Assembly (NCBI GenBank): GCA_964607965.1
Contig: CAZSMH010000047.1
Span: 1-15,138 of the forward strand
Direction: 5' to 3'
Source: SZUA-584 sp964607965
Lineage (GTDB): Bacteria; Bacillota; Clostridia; Christensenellales; SZUA-584
Length of the DNA: 15,138 nt
Both the position numbers and the translations under genes were made by a program. Of the stretch, positions 1 to 7,200 are shown in pieces. The number at the start of each line of letters is the position of its first letter. The stretch's first letter is position 1. Below the pieces are notes generated by a model. The model was not told the DNA's origin, made no database searches, and saw nothing but the letters and a program-made list of their open reading frames with translations.

Positions 1-6
1 ACGCAT
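1..6 (-). CDS. Possible 5' end of the riboswitch-controlled gene (runs off the left edge)
   Basis: On the minus strand an ATG at 6-4 follows the riboswitch and a purine-rich AGAGGA at 25-20. The 13-nt spacing is longer than ideal, so the true start could lie beyond the edge. Only two codons are visible, so the product cannot be read. In Clostridia, genes behind this riboswitch class are usually folate transporter (folT) or folate metabolism genes; that is family knowledge, not something visible here. Confidence 0.3.
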
Positions 7-26
7 TAAGAGAAAAAGGTCCTCTC

Positions 27-120
27 GCAGCGGACGCGGCTTTGTACCGCAGGCAAAAAAGCCTTTCGTCCTTGGGCGACATCCCATCCCAAGGCACTTT
101 ACGCACAAAACCTACTCTGC
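27..120 (-). ncRNA. Tetrahydrofolate (THF) riboswitch
   Basis: Read on the minus strand, this 94-nt segment matches the THF-I aptamer architecture. It has a closing P1 (GCAG at 120-117 with CTGC at 30-27), the conserved AGAGTAG, then a 7-bp P2 (GTTTTGT with ACAAAGC). Next come GCGTAAAGTG, a 7-bp P3 (CCTTGGG/CCCAAGG) whose loop carries the conserved GGGATGTCG, then ACGAA, a short AGGC/GCCT hairpin with a T6 loop, GCGGT, and the 3' element CGTCCGCT. The P3-loop GGATG can pair with CGTCC near the 3' end, as in the known pseudoknot. I compared it from memory with the crystallised Eubacterium siraeum THF riboswitch. A likely Shine-Dalgarno (AGAGGA, 25-20) lies immediately after P1 and no terminator follows, so control is probably at translation initiation. 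Confidence 0.93.
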
Positions 121-138
121 ATATATCAAGACGCGCTT

Positions 139-167
139 ATTATATCAGCCGTAACGAACTATGGCAA
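139..167 (-). promoter_or_regulatory. Sigma-A promoter for the THF riboswitch transcript
   Basis: On the minus strand TTGCCA (167-162) and a perfect TATAAT (144-139) are separated by exactly 17 bp. Transcription would begin about 10 nt before the aptamer's first stem, which fits a riboswitch leader. Confidence 0.85.
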
Positions 168-215
168 CAAGCATTGTGAATATCTGTATTAACTGTTTTA
201 TTGCCGGCGTTACGT

Positions 216-243
216 TTTACACTTAAATATTTTATGGTATAAT
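216..243 (+). promoter_or_regulatory. Sigma-A promoter of mreCD
   Basis: TTTACA (216-221), a 16-bp spacer and a perfect TATAAT (238-243) lie just upstream of mreC, giving a leader of about 30 nt. It is back to back with the riboswitch promoter; the two -35 elements are about 50 bp apart. Confidence 0.8.
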
Positions 244-277
244 AACGTGCGCAAATATAAAGCCAGAGGAGAACGTT

Positions 278-1129
278 ATGCATTTTTGGCGAAACAGGCC
301 GCTGATGGTAACTATAATCGTGCTGACAATACTGTTTGTGCTGCTTGTTATCACTGCCGGCGGCAGCAACATATCCGGTGCCGAAAGCGTTGCAGGAAGC
401 ATATTTATGCCTGTTCAGCGCGCCCTTTTTTCTGCGACTGACGCAATAGGAGAATTCTTCGGGCGGATATTCTCGGGCATAGATGCCCAGGCCGAAAACA
501 ACAGGCTTTCTGCCCGCGTAGCAGAACTTGAAGGGATGCTGCAGGACTATAATGAGATGAAACGCGAAAACGAACGTCTCAAAACGCTTCTTAACTTTGA
601 TACTTTAGACGATACGCTCGAATACAAATCCGCCAGTGTAATAGGCAAATCTCCCGGGCACTGGTTTAACATGTTCGTTATAGACGCCGGTCTCTCAAGC
701 GGCATAAAGGTGAATATGCCTGTCGTCAATTCTCAAGGGCTTGTCGGCCGTGTAGTGCATACGGGCGCAAACTGGAGTAGAGTAATGGCTATAATAGATA
801 CATCAAGCGGCGTGTCCGGAATTGTGGAACGCACCCGCGACAACGGCATACTAAGCGGCTCCTCATCTTTAGGGGACGAGGTGCCGCTGCTTGCAATGAG
901 CAATCTGCCGCTCGATGCAGATTTGATGCCCGGTGATACCGTTATCACATCCGGCCTTGCAGGCATATTCCCTAAGGGCATACGTATAGGCGAAGTAGTT
1001 GAAGTCAGCCCCAGTGACGATGGTATGCGCAACACCGCGCTTGTCCGTCCCTGGGTAGATTTTGGGCATATAGAAGAGGTAACGATTATTACGACCAAGC
1101 TGGTGGATTTAAAAGAGGCGCTTAAGTGA
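278..1129 (+). CDS. mreC: Rod-shape-determining protein MreC
   Basis: MreC is the bitopic membrane scaffold of the elongasome; its extracytoplasmic beta domain activates the PBP2/RodA peptidoglycan synthase. The 283 aa show a short basic N-terminus, one membrane helix (about residues 9-27), an amphipathic coiled-coil stretch (about 67-105), then the beta-domain signatures. These include HWFNMFVIDAG (128-138), QGLVGRV (153-159), GDTVITSGLAGIFPKGIRIG (219-238) and the closing VRPWVDFGHIEEV. The length is typical. The ATG at 278 has AGGAG at 267-271 with 6-nt spacing, which settles the start. It is the first gene of a two-gene operon, and its TGA overlaps the GTG of mreD. Neither mreB nor a PBP2 gene is adjacent, unlike many Firmicutes loci. 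Confidence 0.95.
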   Translation: MHFWRNRPLMVTIIVLTILFVLLVITAGGSNISGAESVAGSIFMPVQRALFSATDAIGEFFGRIFSGIDAQAENNRLSARVAELEGMLQDYNEMKRENERLKTLLNFDTLDDTLEYKSASVIGKSPGHWFNMFVIDAGLSSGIKVNMPVVNSQGLVGRVVHTGANWSRVMAIIDTSSGVSGIVERTRDNGILSGSSSLGDEVPLLAMSNLPLDADLMPGDTVITSGLAGIFPKGIRIGEVVEVSPSDDGMRNTALVRPWVDFGHIEEVTIITTKLVDLKEALK

Positions 1130-1650
1130 GATATCTGATACTCTTTGGTATAATTATTATCAATGTAATATTCACAGGCGCTGTTTTTACTAACATCAAT
1201 GTATTGGATATCGCCCCTGATATCATTATTTGTACTATATCATCAATAGCTATACTCGAAAAACGCATGGCCGGTGCAGTTATCGGGCTTTTCTGCGGCC
1301 TGCTGCTGGATATATTATTCACCGGCGCAATAGGTTTTTATGCGATTCCATACTTTGCGACAGGTGCCGCAGCCTATTTTGTTTCAATACGTCTTAGTTA
1401 CATAGACAGATATATTGTACCCTGCTGTTTCGCAGCCGCCGCTTTATTGCTGAAAGAATTTTTTAGCGCTATCCTCACATATATGCTGGGTATTAATTTT
1501 TCATTCTGGCATAAACTTATACGGTATATGCTTCCGGAGGCTCTGTTTACCGGTGTTTTCATGCTGCTGATTTATTTTCTATTCCGTCGGCTTTATCGTC
1601 TCGTCGCTATTCGCCCCAAGAACCTTGAAGATTTAAAAAGGCTACTCTGA
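1126..1650 (+). CDS. mreD: Rod-shape-determining protein MreD
   Basis: MreD is the polytopic partner of MreC in the lateral cell-wall synthesis complex. The 174-aa product is almost entirely hydrophobic, with five or so predicted membrane helices, a central GLLLDILFTGAIGFYAIPYF stretch typical of the family, and a short basic C-terminus. The start is GTG within the GTGA overlap with the mreC stop, and AGAGG at 1114-1118 supplies a ribosome binding site, so translation is probably coupled. Identification rests on hydropathy, size and position after mreC, since MreD sequences diverge strongly. An intrinsic terminator follows within 20 nt. Confidence 0.9.
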   Translation: MRYLILFGIIIINVIFTGAVFTNINVLDIAPDIIICTISSIAILEKRMAGAVIGLFCGLLLDILFTGAIGFYAIPYFATGAAAYFVSIRLSYIDRYIVPCCFAAAALLLKEFFSAILTYMLGINFSFWHKLIRYMLPEALFTGVFMLLIYFLFRRLYRLVAIRPKNLEDLKRLL

Positions 1651-1666
1651 TTATGTATATAATGCA

Positions 1667-1696
1667 AAAAACCGCACGGAATGTCATGCGGTTTTT
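1667..1696 (+). terminator. Intrinsic terminator of mreCD
   Basis: A perfect 10-bp stem, AAAAACCGCA (1667-1676) with TGCGGTTTTT (1687-1696), closes a 10-nt loop. The 3' arm supplies the T-run. By symmetry it could also work on the minus strand. Confidence 0.85.
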
Positions 1697-1902
1697 CACA
1701 CCCGTCGGCATAATTGCAAAAATCTAACCGGACGGCCGTTCTTCTAAAGACGCTTGCCATGCGCCTTAAAAAATAGAATAAAGCAGTTGCACCAGTAATT
1801 ATCACCATACAGACAAATTATATACATATAATATTTTACCTGTACGCTGGGTTAAATACACTTACATTTGCAGTATATCTATACTTATCCAGCCCTTTCT
1901 GA

Positions 1903-1908
1903 TATAAT
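1903..1908 (+). promoter_or_regulatory. Probable -10 element for the GNAT-family gene
   Basis: A perfect TATAAT lies 36 bp before the start codon. The best-placed -35 (TATACT, 1880-1885, 17-bp spacing) is poor, so the promoter may be weak or need an activator. The rest of 1697-1944 holds no gene I can support. Confidence 0.5.
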
Positions 1909-1944
1909 CAAAACATGCCGAAAAATGAAAGATGAGGTCGAGAT

Positions 1945-3072
1945 ATGATAGAGCTCAAACAGGTAAAAACCAAACGCCAAATAAAAGATTTTGTTTGTTT
2001 CCCGGATAAGCTTTATAAGAATGAGAAAAATTATATACCCGAATTTAAATCAGAAGAATACTCAATGCTTTCGCCTAAAACCAACTTTTCATTCGAGTAT
2101 TGCGATGCAAAATTCTGGCTTGCCTATAAAGACGGCAAGCTGGCTGGCCGCGTTGGCGCTATAGTAAATAAAAAAGCCAACGAGCTTTGGAACCAAAAGC
2201 AGATCCGTATTACCCGAATTGATTTTATTGACGATCTTGAGGTTTCGGGGGCACTGTTCGGGGCAGTTGAAGGCTGGGCAAAAGAATTATCGTTAACACA
2301 TGCGCACGGGCCGCTTGGGTTCACCGATCTCGATAAAGAGGGGCTGCTTATTGAGGGTTTCGATAGAATGGGGTCAACTGTAACAATATACAACTACCCT
2401 TACTATCCTAAACATTTTGAGGCCCACGGATATACAAAAGACACCGACTGGATTGAGTTTCGTATTAAAACACCGGATAAAGGCGATAAACGTGTAGAGC
2501 GCGTCAGCAGACTTGCCGAAAAGGTTATGGCACGCTCAAATGTCCGTTTTTATAAAATTAGAAAAATAAAAGATGCGGCTCCTATCATTATTCAGATTTT
2601 TGACCTTTTGAGCGAATGTTATAAAGACCTTTACGGAGTCGTTCCGTACACTGAGAAAATTGCCAAAGATTATCTAAGACGGTTTATGTCTCTGCTTAAT
2701 CCCGAGTACGCAAAGTTCATACTGGATGAAAATGATAAGCTTATCGGTTTCGGGCTTGCCGCCCCCTCTCTTGCACAGGCGTTTAAAAAGTCGGGCGGGC
2801 GCATGTTTCCATTCGGCTGGTTTCACCTTCTGCGCGCTGTAAAGCATCCTAAGGAATTAGAACTTTTCCTTGTTGCCGTGCATCCGGATTATCAGAATAC
2901 CGGTCTTCCTGCACTGATGATGAACGATATTACAGCCTCGGCCATTAATAACGGTATATTAGCGTCCGAATCTTCGCCCGAGCTTGAGGATAATAAACGG
3001 GTTCAGGATTTCTGGAAGAACTATGACGTCGAGCAGCATAAACGCCGCCGTTGTTATAAGAAGGAACTCTAA
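1945..3072 (+). CDS. GNAT-fold acyltransferase-like protein, substrate unknown
   Basis: The 375-aa protein looks like a member of the acyl-CoA N-acyltransferase superfamily. The C-terminal half carries a recognisable GNAT core: the DKLIGFGLAAPSL strand (264-276), then LFLVAVHPDYQNTGLPALMM (307-326), where QNTGLP sits at the position of the acetyl-CoA pyrophosphate-binding loop (usual Q/RxxGxG/A). The N-terminal half (FWLAYKDGKLAGRVGAI, 57-73; GPLGFTDLDKEGLLIEGF, 122-139) resembles a second, degenerate GNAT-type lobe, as in FemAB-like or tandem GNAT proteins. No signal peptide or membrane segment is seen. The ATG at 1945 is preceded by GAGGT at 1934-1938. The stop codon overlaps the convergent dapB-like gene by 4 bp. 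The real substrate (amine, aminoacyl group or protein) cannot be read from the sequence. Confidence 0.75.
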   Translation: MIELKQVKTKRQIKDFVCFPDKLYKNEKNYIPEFKSEEYSMLSPKTNFSFEYCDAKFWLAYKDGKLAGRVGAIVNKKANELWNQKQIRITRIDFIDDLEVSGALFGAVEGWAKELSLTHAHGPLGFTDLDKEGLLIEGFDRMGSTVTIYNYPYYPKHFEAHGYTKDTDWIEFRIKTPDKGDKRVERVSRLAEKVMARSNVRFYKIRKIKDAAPIIIQIFDLLSECYKDLYGVVPYTEKIAKDYLRRFMSLLNPEYAKFILDENDKLIGFGLAAPSLAQAFKKSGGRMFPFGWFHLLRAVKHPKELELFLVAVHPDYQNTGLPALMMNDITASAINNGILASESSPELEDNKRVQDFWKNYDVEQHKRRRCYKKEL

Positions 3073-3848
3073 TTATTTGTTTCAAACACGCGGAAGTTGC
3101 GCGCAGCATGCAGCATAACGGCTTCTTCCATCGTATATATGCCGCGTCCCTTGCCCATAAGCCACTTTGAAGCGTATATTGCGCCCTGTCCGAAAGCTGC
3201 GCGGCTCAATGACTCGTGAACAATTCTAATTGTCTGGTTCGGCAACCCGAAAACAACCTCGTGCTTGCCGACTATGCCTCCTACGCGTATCGAGTTAACA
3301 TGTTTTTTCATATCCAGCCCTAAATCCTGTGCTATTCGCATTGCGGTGCCGGAAACATCCGCTTTTCCTTTAAAATGTTCTTCTATAATCTCAATATCTG
3401 AATTTGGCACGATACGCTGCAAAACCTTTGATACTTCAATCAAAAAATTAATGCCCAAAGTAATATTCGGCGAATACAGCACGGCTGTTTCTTTTGCAAG
3501 CAGCTTTAACTGCTCCAGCTGAGATTTTTCGTATTTCGATATCGCAGAGACAATGCGTGTCCCGTGTTTCGCGGCCTGCTTATAAGATTCTACCGCGCTG
3601 CTGGCAGAAAAGTCTATTATAACGTCAACAAAGTTTTCTTTATAGAAAGTTTCAGTATCAATAGAACCAATAGAATATATCTTGCCGCATTTTTGTTCAA
3701 ATCCTAAAAGCCGGCTTGCGTATTCGCCCTCGTTTTTATTGGATTTACGGATTACCCATGCCAAATTGCACATATCATCGTCTATAATCTCCTGAGCTAC
3801 AACCGACCCGGTCCTGCCAAAACCGAACATACCAACTTTTATTTTCAA
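3069..3848 (-). CDS. dapB: Dihydrodipicolinate reductase-like protein (DapB family, divergent)
   Basis: DapB reduces 4-hydroxy-tetrahydrodipicolinate with NAD(P)H on the route to diaminopimelate and lysine. The 259-aa length fits. The N-terminal Rossmann motif is GMFGFGRTG (6-14), followed by VIIDFSASSA (76-85) and SPNITLGIN (126-134). The catalytic segment EEHFKGKADVSGTA (156-169) keeps the general-acid His158 and Lys162, but the second His of the usual HH pair is Phe and the usual Pro before SGTA is missing. IRVGGIVGKHEVVFG (187-201) is the usual C-terminal element. The start is TTG at 3848, chosen because GGAGG lies 7 nt upstream (3860-3856) and the next Met is inside the Rossmann strand. 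No dapA neighbour is present. A related dehydrogenase of the DapB fold is possible, since 2,4-diaminopentanoate dehydrogenase shares the fold but is longer. Confidence 0.82.
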   Translation of the reverse strand: MKIKVGMFGFGRTGSVVAQEIIDDDMCNLAWVIRKSNKNEGEYASRLLGFEQKCGKIYSIGSIDTETFYKENFVDVIIDFSASSAVESYKQAAKHGTRIVSAISKYEKSQLEQLKLLAKETAVLYSPNITLGINFLIEVSKVLQRIVPNSDIEIIEEHFKGKADVSGTAMRIAQDLGLDMKKHVNSIRVGGIVGKHEVVFGLPNQTIRIVHESLSRAAFGQGAIYASKWLMGKGRGIYTMEEAVMLHAARNFRVFETNN

Positions 3849-3860
3849 ACTGTTACCTCC

Positions 3861-4100
3861 AAAAAATTTTTTTATCCAGCATACAATTAAGCATTAGACG
3901 AAATAAATATCTGATGTATGTAAGTAACAAAGCCCATAGCCTATACTGTAACGATGGTAAAGTGCTTTGTTATTTAATTCTGCTCCAAAAAAAGGAGCGC
4001 CGCCAATACTGCCTGATAAAAAACAAAACCGATGCTGCCTGCCGATTATAATCGGCCCATTACCGCCGGCTCAGCGCCAAGAAATGATAGCGCATAAATG
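3861..4100. repeat. Structured intergenic stretch with nested inverted repeats (possible interspersed repeat or decayed gene)
   Basis: No conventional gene is visible between dapB and the next promoter. Three symmetrical elements are. TAACAAAGC (3925-3933) pairs with GCTTTGTTA (3964-3972) and encloses a further CCAT/ATGG pair. GCTCC (3982-3986) pairs with GGAGC (3994-3998) around an A7 loop. GCCGATTATAATCGGC (4041-4056) is a perfect 16-bp palindrome. On the minus strand one frame stays open for about 58 codons with unusually protein-like content, including GGAPFFGAELNNKAL, but it has no start codon or ribosome binding site. I cannot tell an untranslated RNA, a small mobile repeat and a gene remnant apart from this window alone. 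Confidence 0.45.
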
Positions 4101-4132
4101 TTGACAACCCGCTTTCGCAACGGTGTTATAAT
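4101..4132 (+). promoter_or_regulatory. Probable promoter of the activase/dehydratase gene
   Basis: A perfect TTGACA (4101-4106) and a perfect TATAAT (4127-4132) are present, but 20 bp apart instead of 17. TGTTAT (4124-4129) would give 17-bp spacing with a poorer -10. Over-long spacing with two consensus hexamers is seen in promoters whose activator twists or bends the spacer; here that is inference. Confidence 0.6.
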
Positions 4133-4138
4133 ACTAAT

Positions 4139-4169
4139 CTAATATTAGCACAGAATATTGTTTCTGTGC
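4139..4169 (+). promoter_or_regulatory. Operator-like palindrome and leader hairpin at the transcription start
   Basis: CTAATATTAG (4139-4148) is a perfect 10-bp palindrome at the expected transcription start. It runs directly into GCACAGAA (4148-4155), TATTGT, TTCTGTGC (4162-4169), an 8-bp perfect stem with a 6-nt loop. No T-run follows, so it is not a terminator. It could be a repressor site or a 5' mRNA-stabilising hairpin in a leader of roughly 140 nt. Confidence 0.5.
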
Positions 4170-4280
4170 AACAAAAATAAATATACATACATTAAAATAT
4201 GCTTTCATATGAATTTTAAAGAACCTTTTAATATTATGTTTTCGGGTGTATACTTGCGTTGGAATGAAACGGAGATTACT

Positions 4281-7200
4281 ATGGCAAAAAAACAAGTCCG
4301 GCTCGGGCTTGATATCGGTTCGACTACAGTTAAGTGTATAGCCTTCGAGCAAAATAAAATACTGTTCAGTGACTACAAAAGGCATTTCAGCGATATTGCC
4401 GCTGCCGTTTTGGCTATGCTCCGCGGCGCATTTGACGCGCTTGGCGCCATAAATGCCGCTGTATGTGTTACTGGTTCCGGAGGGCTGTCCGTAAGCAAAT
4501 GGCTGTCTCTGCCTTTTGTACAGGAGGTTATCGCCTCCGGCGTTGCCGTCAGAACGTTTATACCGAATACCGATGTAGCTATAGAGCTTGGCGGCGAGGA
4601 CGCTAAAATCACTTACTTTTCCGGCAGCCCGGAACAGAGGATGAACGGAACATGCGCGGGAGGTACAGGCGCTTTTATTGACCAGATGGCATCCCTGCTC
4701 GAAACTGATGCCGCGGGTTTAGACAAGCTGGCGTCACGTGCAACGCACACATACGATATTGCGGCACGCTGCGGCGTGTTTGCTAAAAGTGATATCCAGC
4801 CGCTTATCAACGAGGGCGCCGCGCGCGAAGATATTGCGGCGTCGGTATTCAAAGCCGTAGTAAGCCAGACAATAAGCGGTCTTGCCTGCGGACGTCCTAT
4901 ACGGGGAAACGTTGCGTTTCTTGGCGGTCCGCTTCACTTTTTGCCGGCACTTAAAGACTGCTTTGTAAAAACGCTGGGGCTTGACGGGCAGCACATAATG
5001 AGCACCCCGCATGCAATGATGTTTGTGGCATCAGGCGCGGCTTTAATGGCTGAAAAAGAAAACAGCATAGATCTTGAAATGCTGCTCAAGCGTGCAGAGC
5101 AGGTTGCTTCTTTCGAAGGAAAATCCGCCTGTCTGCCGCCTCTGTTTAAGAATAAAAAGGAATATAAAGAGTTTGCCTTAAGGCATGAACGTGCACAAGT
5201 GCCTCAAATACAGATAGAACAGTGCAGGGGCGCGTGTTATCTTGGTATAGACGCAGGCTCTACCACAACCAAGGCCGTGCTTATTTCGCAGGATGGGAAA
5301 ATAGCGTATACGAACTACGGTACAAACAGAGGCCGTCCGCTGGATATTATAAGCGATATATTAAAGGACATATACGGCCGTCTTCCGAAAGACGCATATA
5401 TAGCATATTCCGCCTCAACCGGATACGGAGAACACCTCGCTAAGGCCGCGTTTTCATTCGATACCAGCGAAGTGGAAACGGTCGCGCATTATACTGCCGC
5501 GCGCACTTTCCGTCCCGACACGGATTTTCTTTTGGATATAGGCGGTCAGGACATGAAATGTATGCGCGTTCGCAACGGCGTAATCGATGAGGTTATATTG
5601 AATGAGGCTTGCTCATCAGGCTGCGGTTCGTTCCTTGAAACCTTTGCCGACTCGCTTGGCTGCGATATCCGCACCTTTACTGAGCATGCGCTGTTCGCAG
5701 AAAAACCAATAGATCTCGGCAGCCGCTGTACGGTGTTTATGAACTCAAAAGTGCGTCAGGCCCAAAAGGAAGGCGCAACGCTCGCGGGAATATCGGCAGG
5801 GCTGTCATATTCGGTTATAAAAAATGCGCTTTATAAAGTGATAAAGCTTAAAAATCCTAATGATTTAGGCAAAAATATAGTTGTACAGGGCGGTACATTT
5901 CTAAACGACGCCGTTTTGCGCGCATTCGAACTGCTCACAGGGCGCGAAGTTGTGCGTCCTTATATTGCGGGGCTTATGGGTGCGTACGGCGCTGCGCTTA
6001 TCGCAAAAAAAAGATGCCCCAAAGGCGCTGTATCCGCCATGCTTTCTATAAATGCGATTGATGCGATGAAAATAACGGTTACGCATGCGCGCTGTTCACA
6101 TTGCGAAAATAACTGCCGTTTGACAATAAACAATTTTGGCAGCGGACGTCGTTTTATATCCGGCAACCGCTGCGAACGCGGGAGCGGTAATAAAGCAGAT
6201 AAAAGCGATATACCGGATATGTACGATTATACCTACAAGCGGCTGTTCGGATACGAGCCGCTTGATAAGGACGAGGCGCTTATGGGAGACATAGGCATAC
6301 CGCGGGTTCTTGGCATTTATGAAAATTACCCGTTCTGGTACACCTTTTTTACCAAGCTTTCATACCGTGTGGTCATATCACCGCGTTCAACACGCGCGGT
6401 GTATACCGCCGGCATTGAGAGCATACCTTCGGAATCTTTGTGTTATCCGGCAAAGATTGCTCACGGCGCGGTGAAAAAACTTATAGATGCCGGAGTTAAA
6501 ACAATATTCTTTCCGTGTGTTCCGTACGAAAAAAAAGAGCAGAAACTGTCTGCAAACAACTATAACTGCCCTATAGTTACCTCATATCCCGAAAACATTA
6601 AGAATAACATGCCCGAGCTTAAAGAGAACGGCGTTAAGCTGCTCATGCCTTTTTTGCCTATGGATAATGCCACAAGGCTGACGCGCAGACTGGTGCAGGA
6701 GTTTCCCCAAATTCCTGCGGCCAAAGTGCGCCGCGCTGTCCGCGATGCCTGGAAGGAAAAGATTGCATTCCAGAACGAAATAAAGCGTCAGGGCGAGGTT
6801 ATTTTAAACAAAGTACGCCGCGGCGAATTAAAAGCTGTAATACTCGGCGGACGTCCTTACCATATTGATCCCGAAATCAATCACGGCATCTCGTCAATCA
6901 TTACGTCTCTTGGATTCGCAGTGCTTACCGAACAGAGTGTGGCACACTTAGGCGAATACCGTCCTTTAAGAGTTCTCGACCAGTGGATGTTCCATACCCG
7001 CATTTATGCCGCAGCGCATCTTGCTGGGCGCACGGAGGGGCTTGAACTTGTCCAGTTAAATTCCTTCGGCTGCGGACTTGACGCGGTTGTAACAGACCAG
7101 ACGCAGGAAATACTAAAGGCTTACGGGAAAATATATACGCTGCTAAAAATTGACGAGATAAGCAACACCGGCGCTATACGCATAAGGCTTCGCTCTTTAG

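Noticed and set aside
1593..1808. Minus-strand 71-codon frame
   Set aside because: It runs through the mreCD terminator and into mreD, with no ribosome binding site or family resemblance.
1915..1935. Six-codon upstream frame (MPKNER) before the GNAT gene
   Set aside because: It lies at the likely transcription start and has no ribosome binding site, so it is probably chance.
4158..4280. Upstream extension of the activase frame to a TTG at 4158
   Set aside because: It has no ribosome binding site, its 41 residues do not resemble the family N-terminus, and it begins inside the leader hairpin. ATG at 4281 with GGAG is far better.
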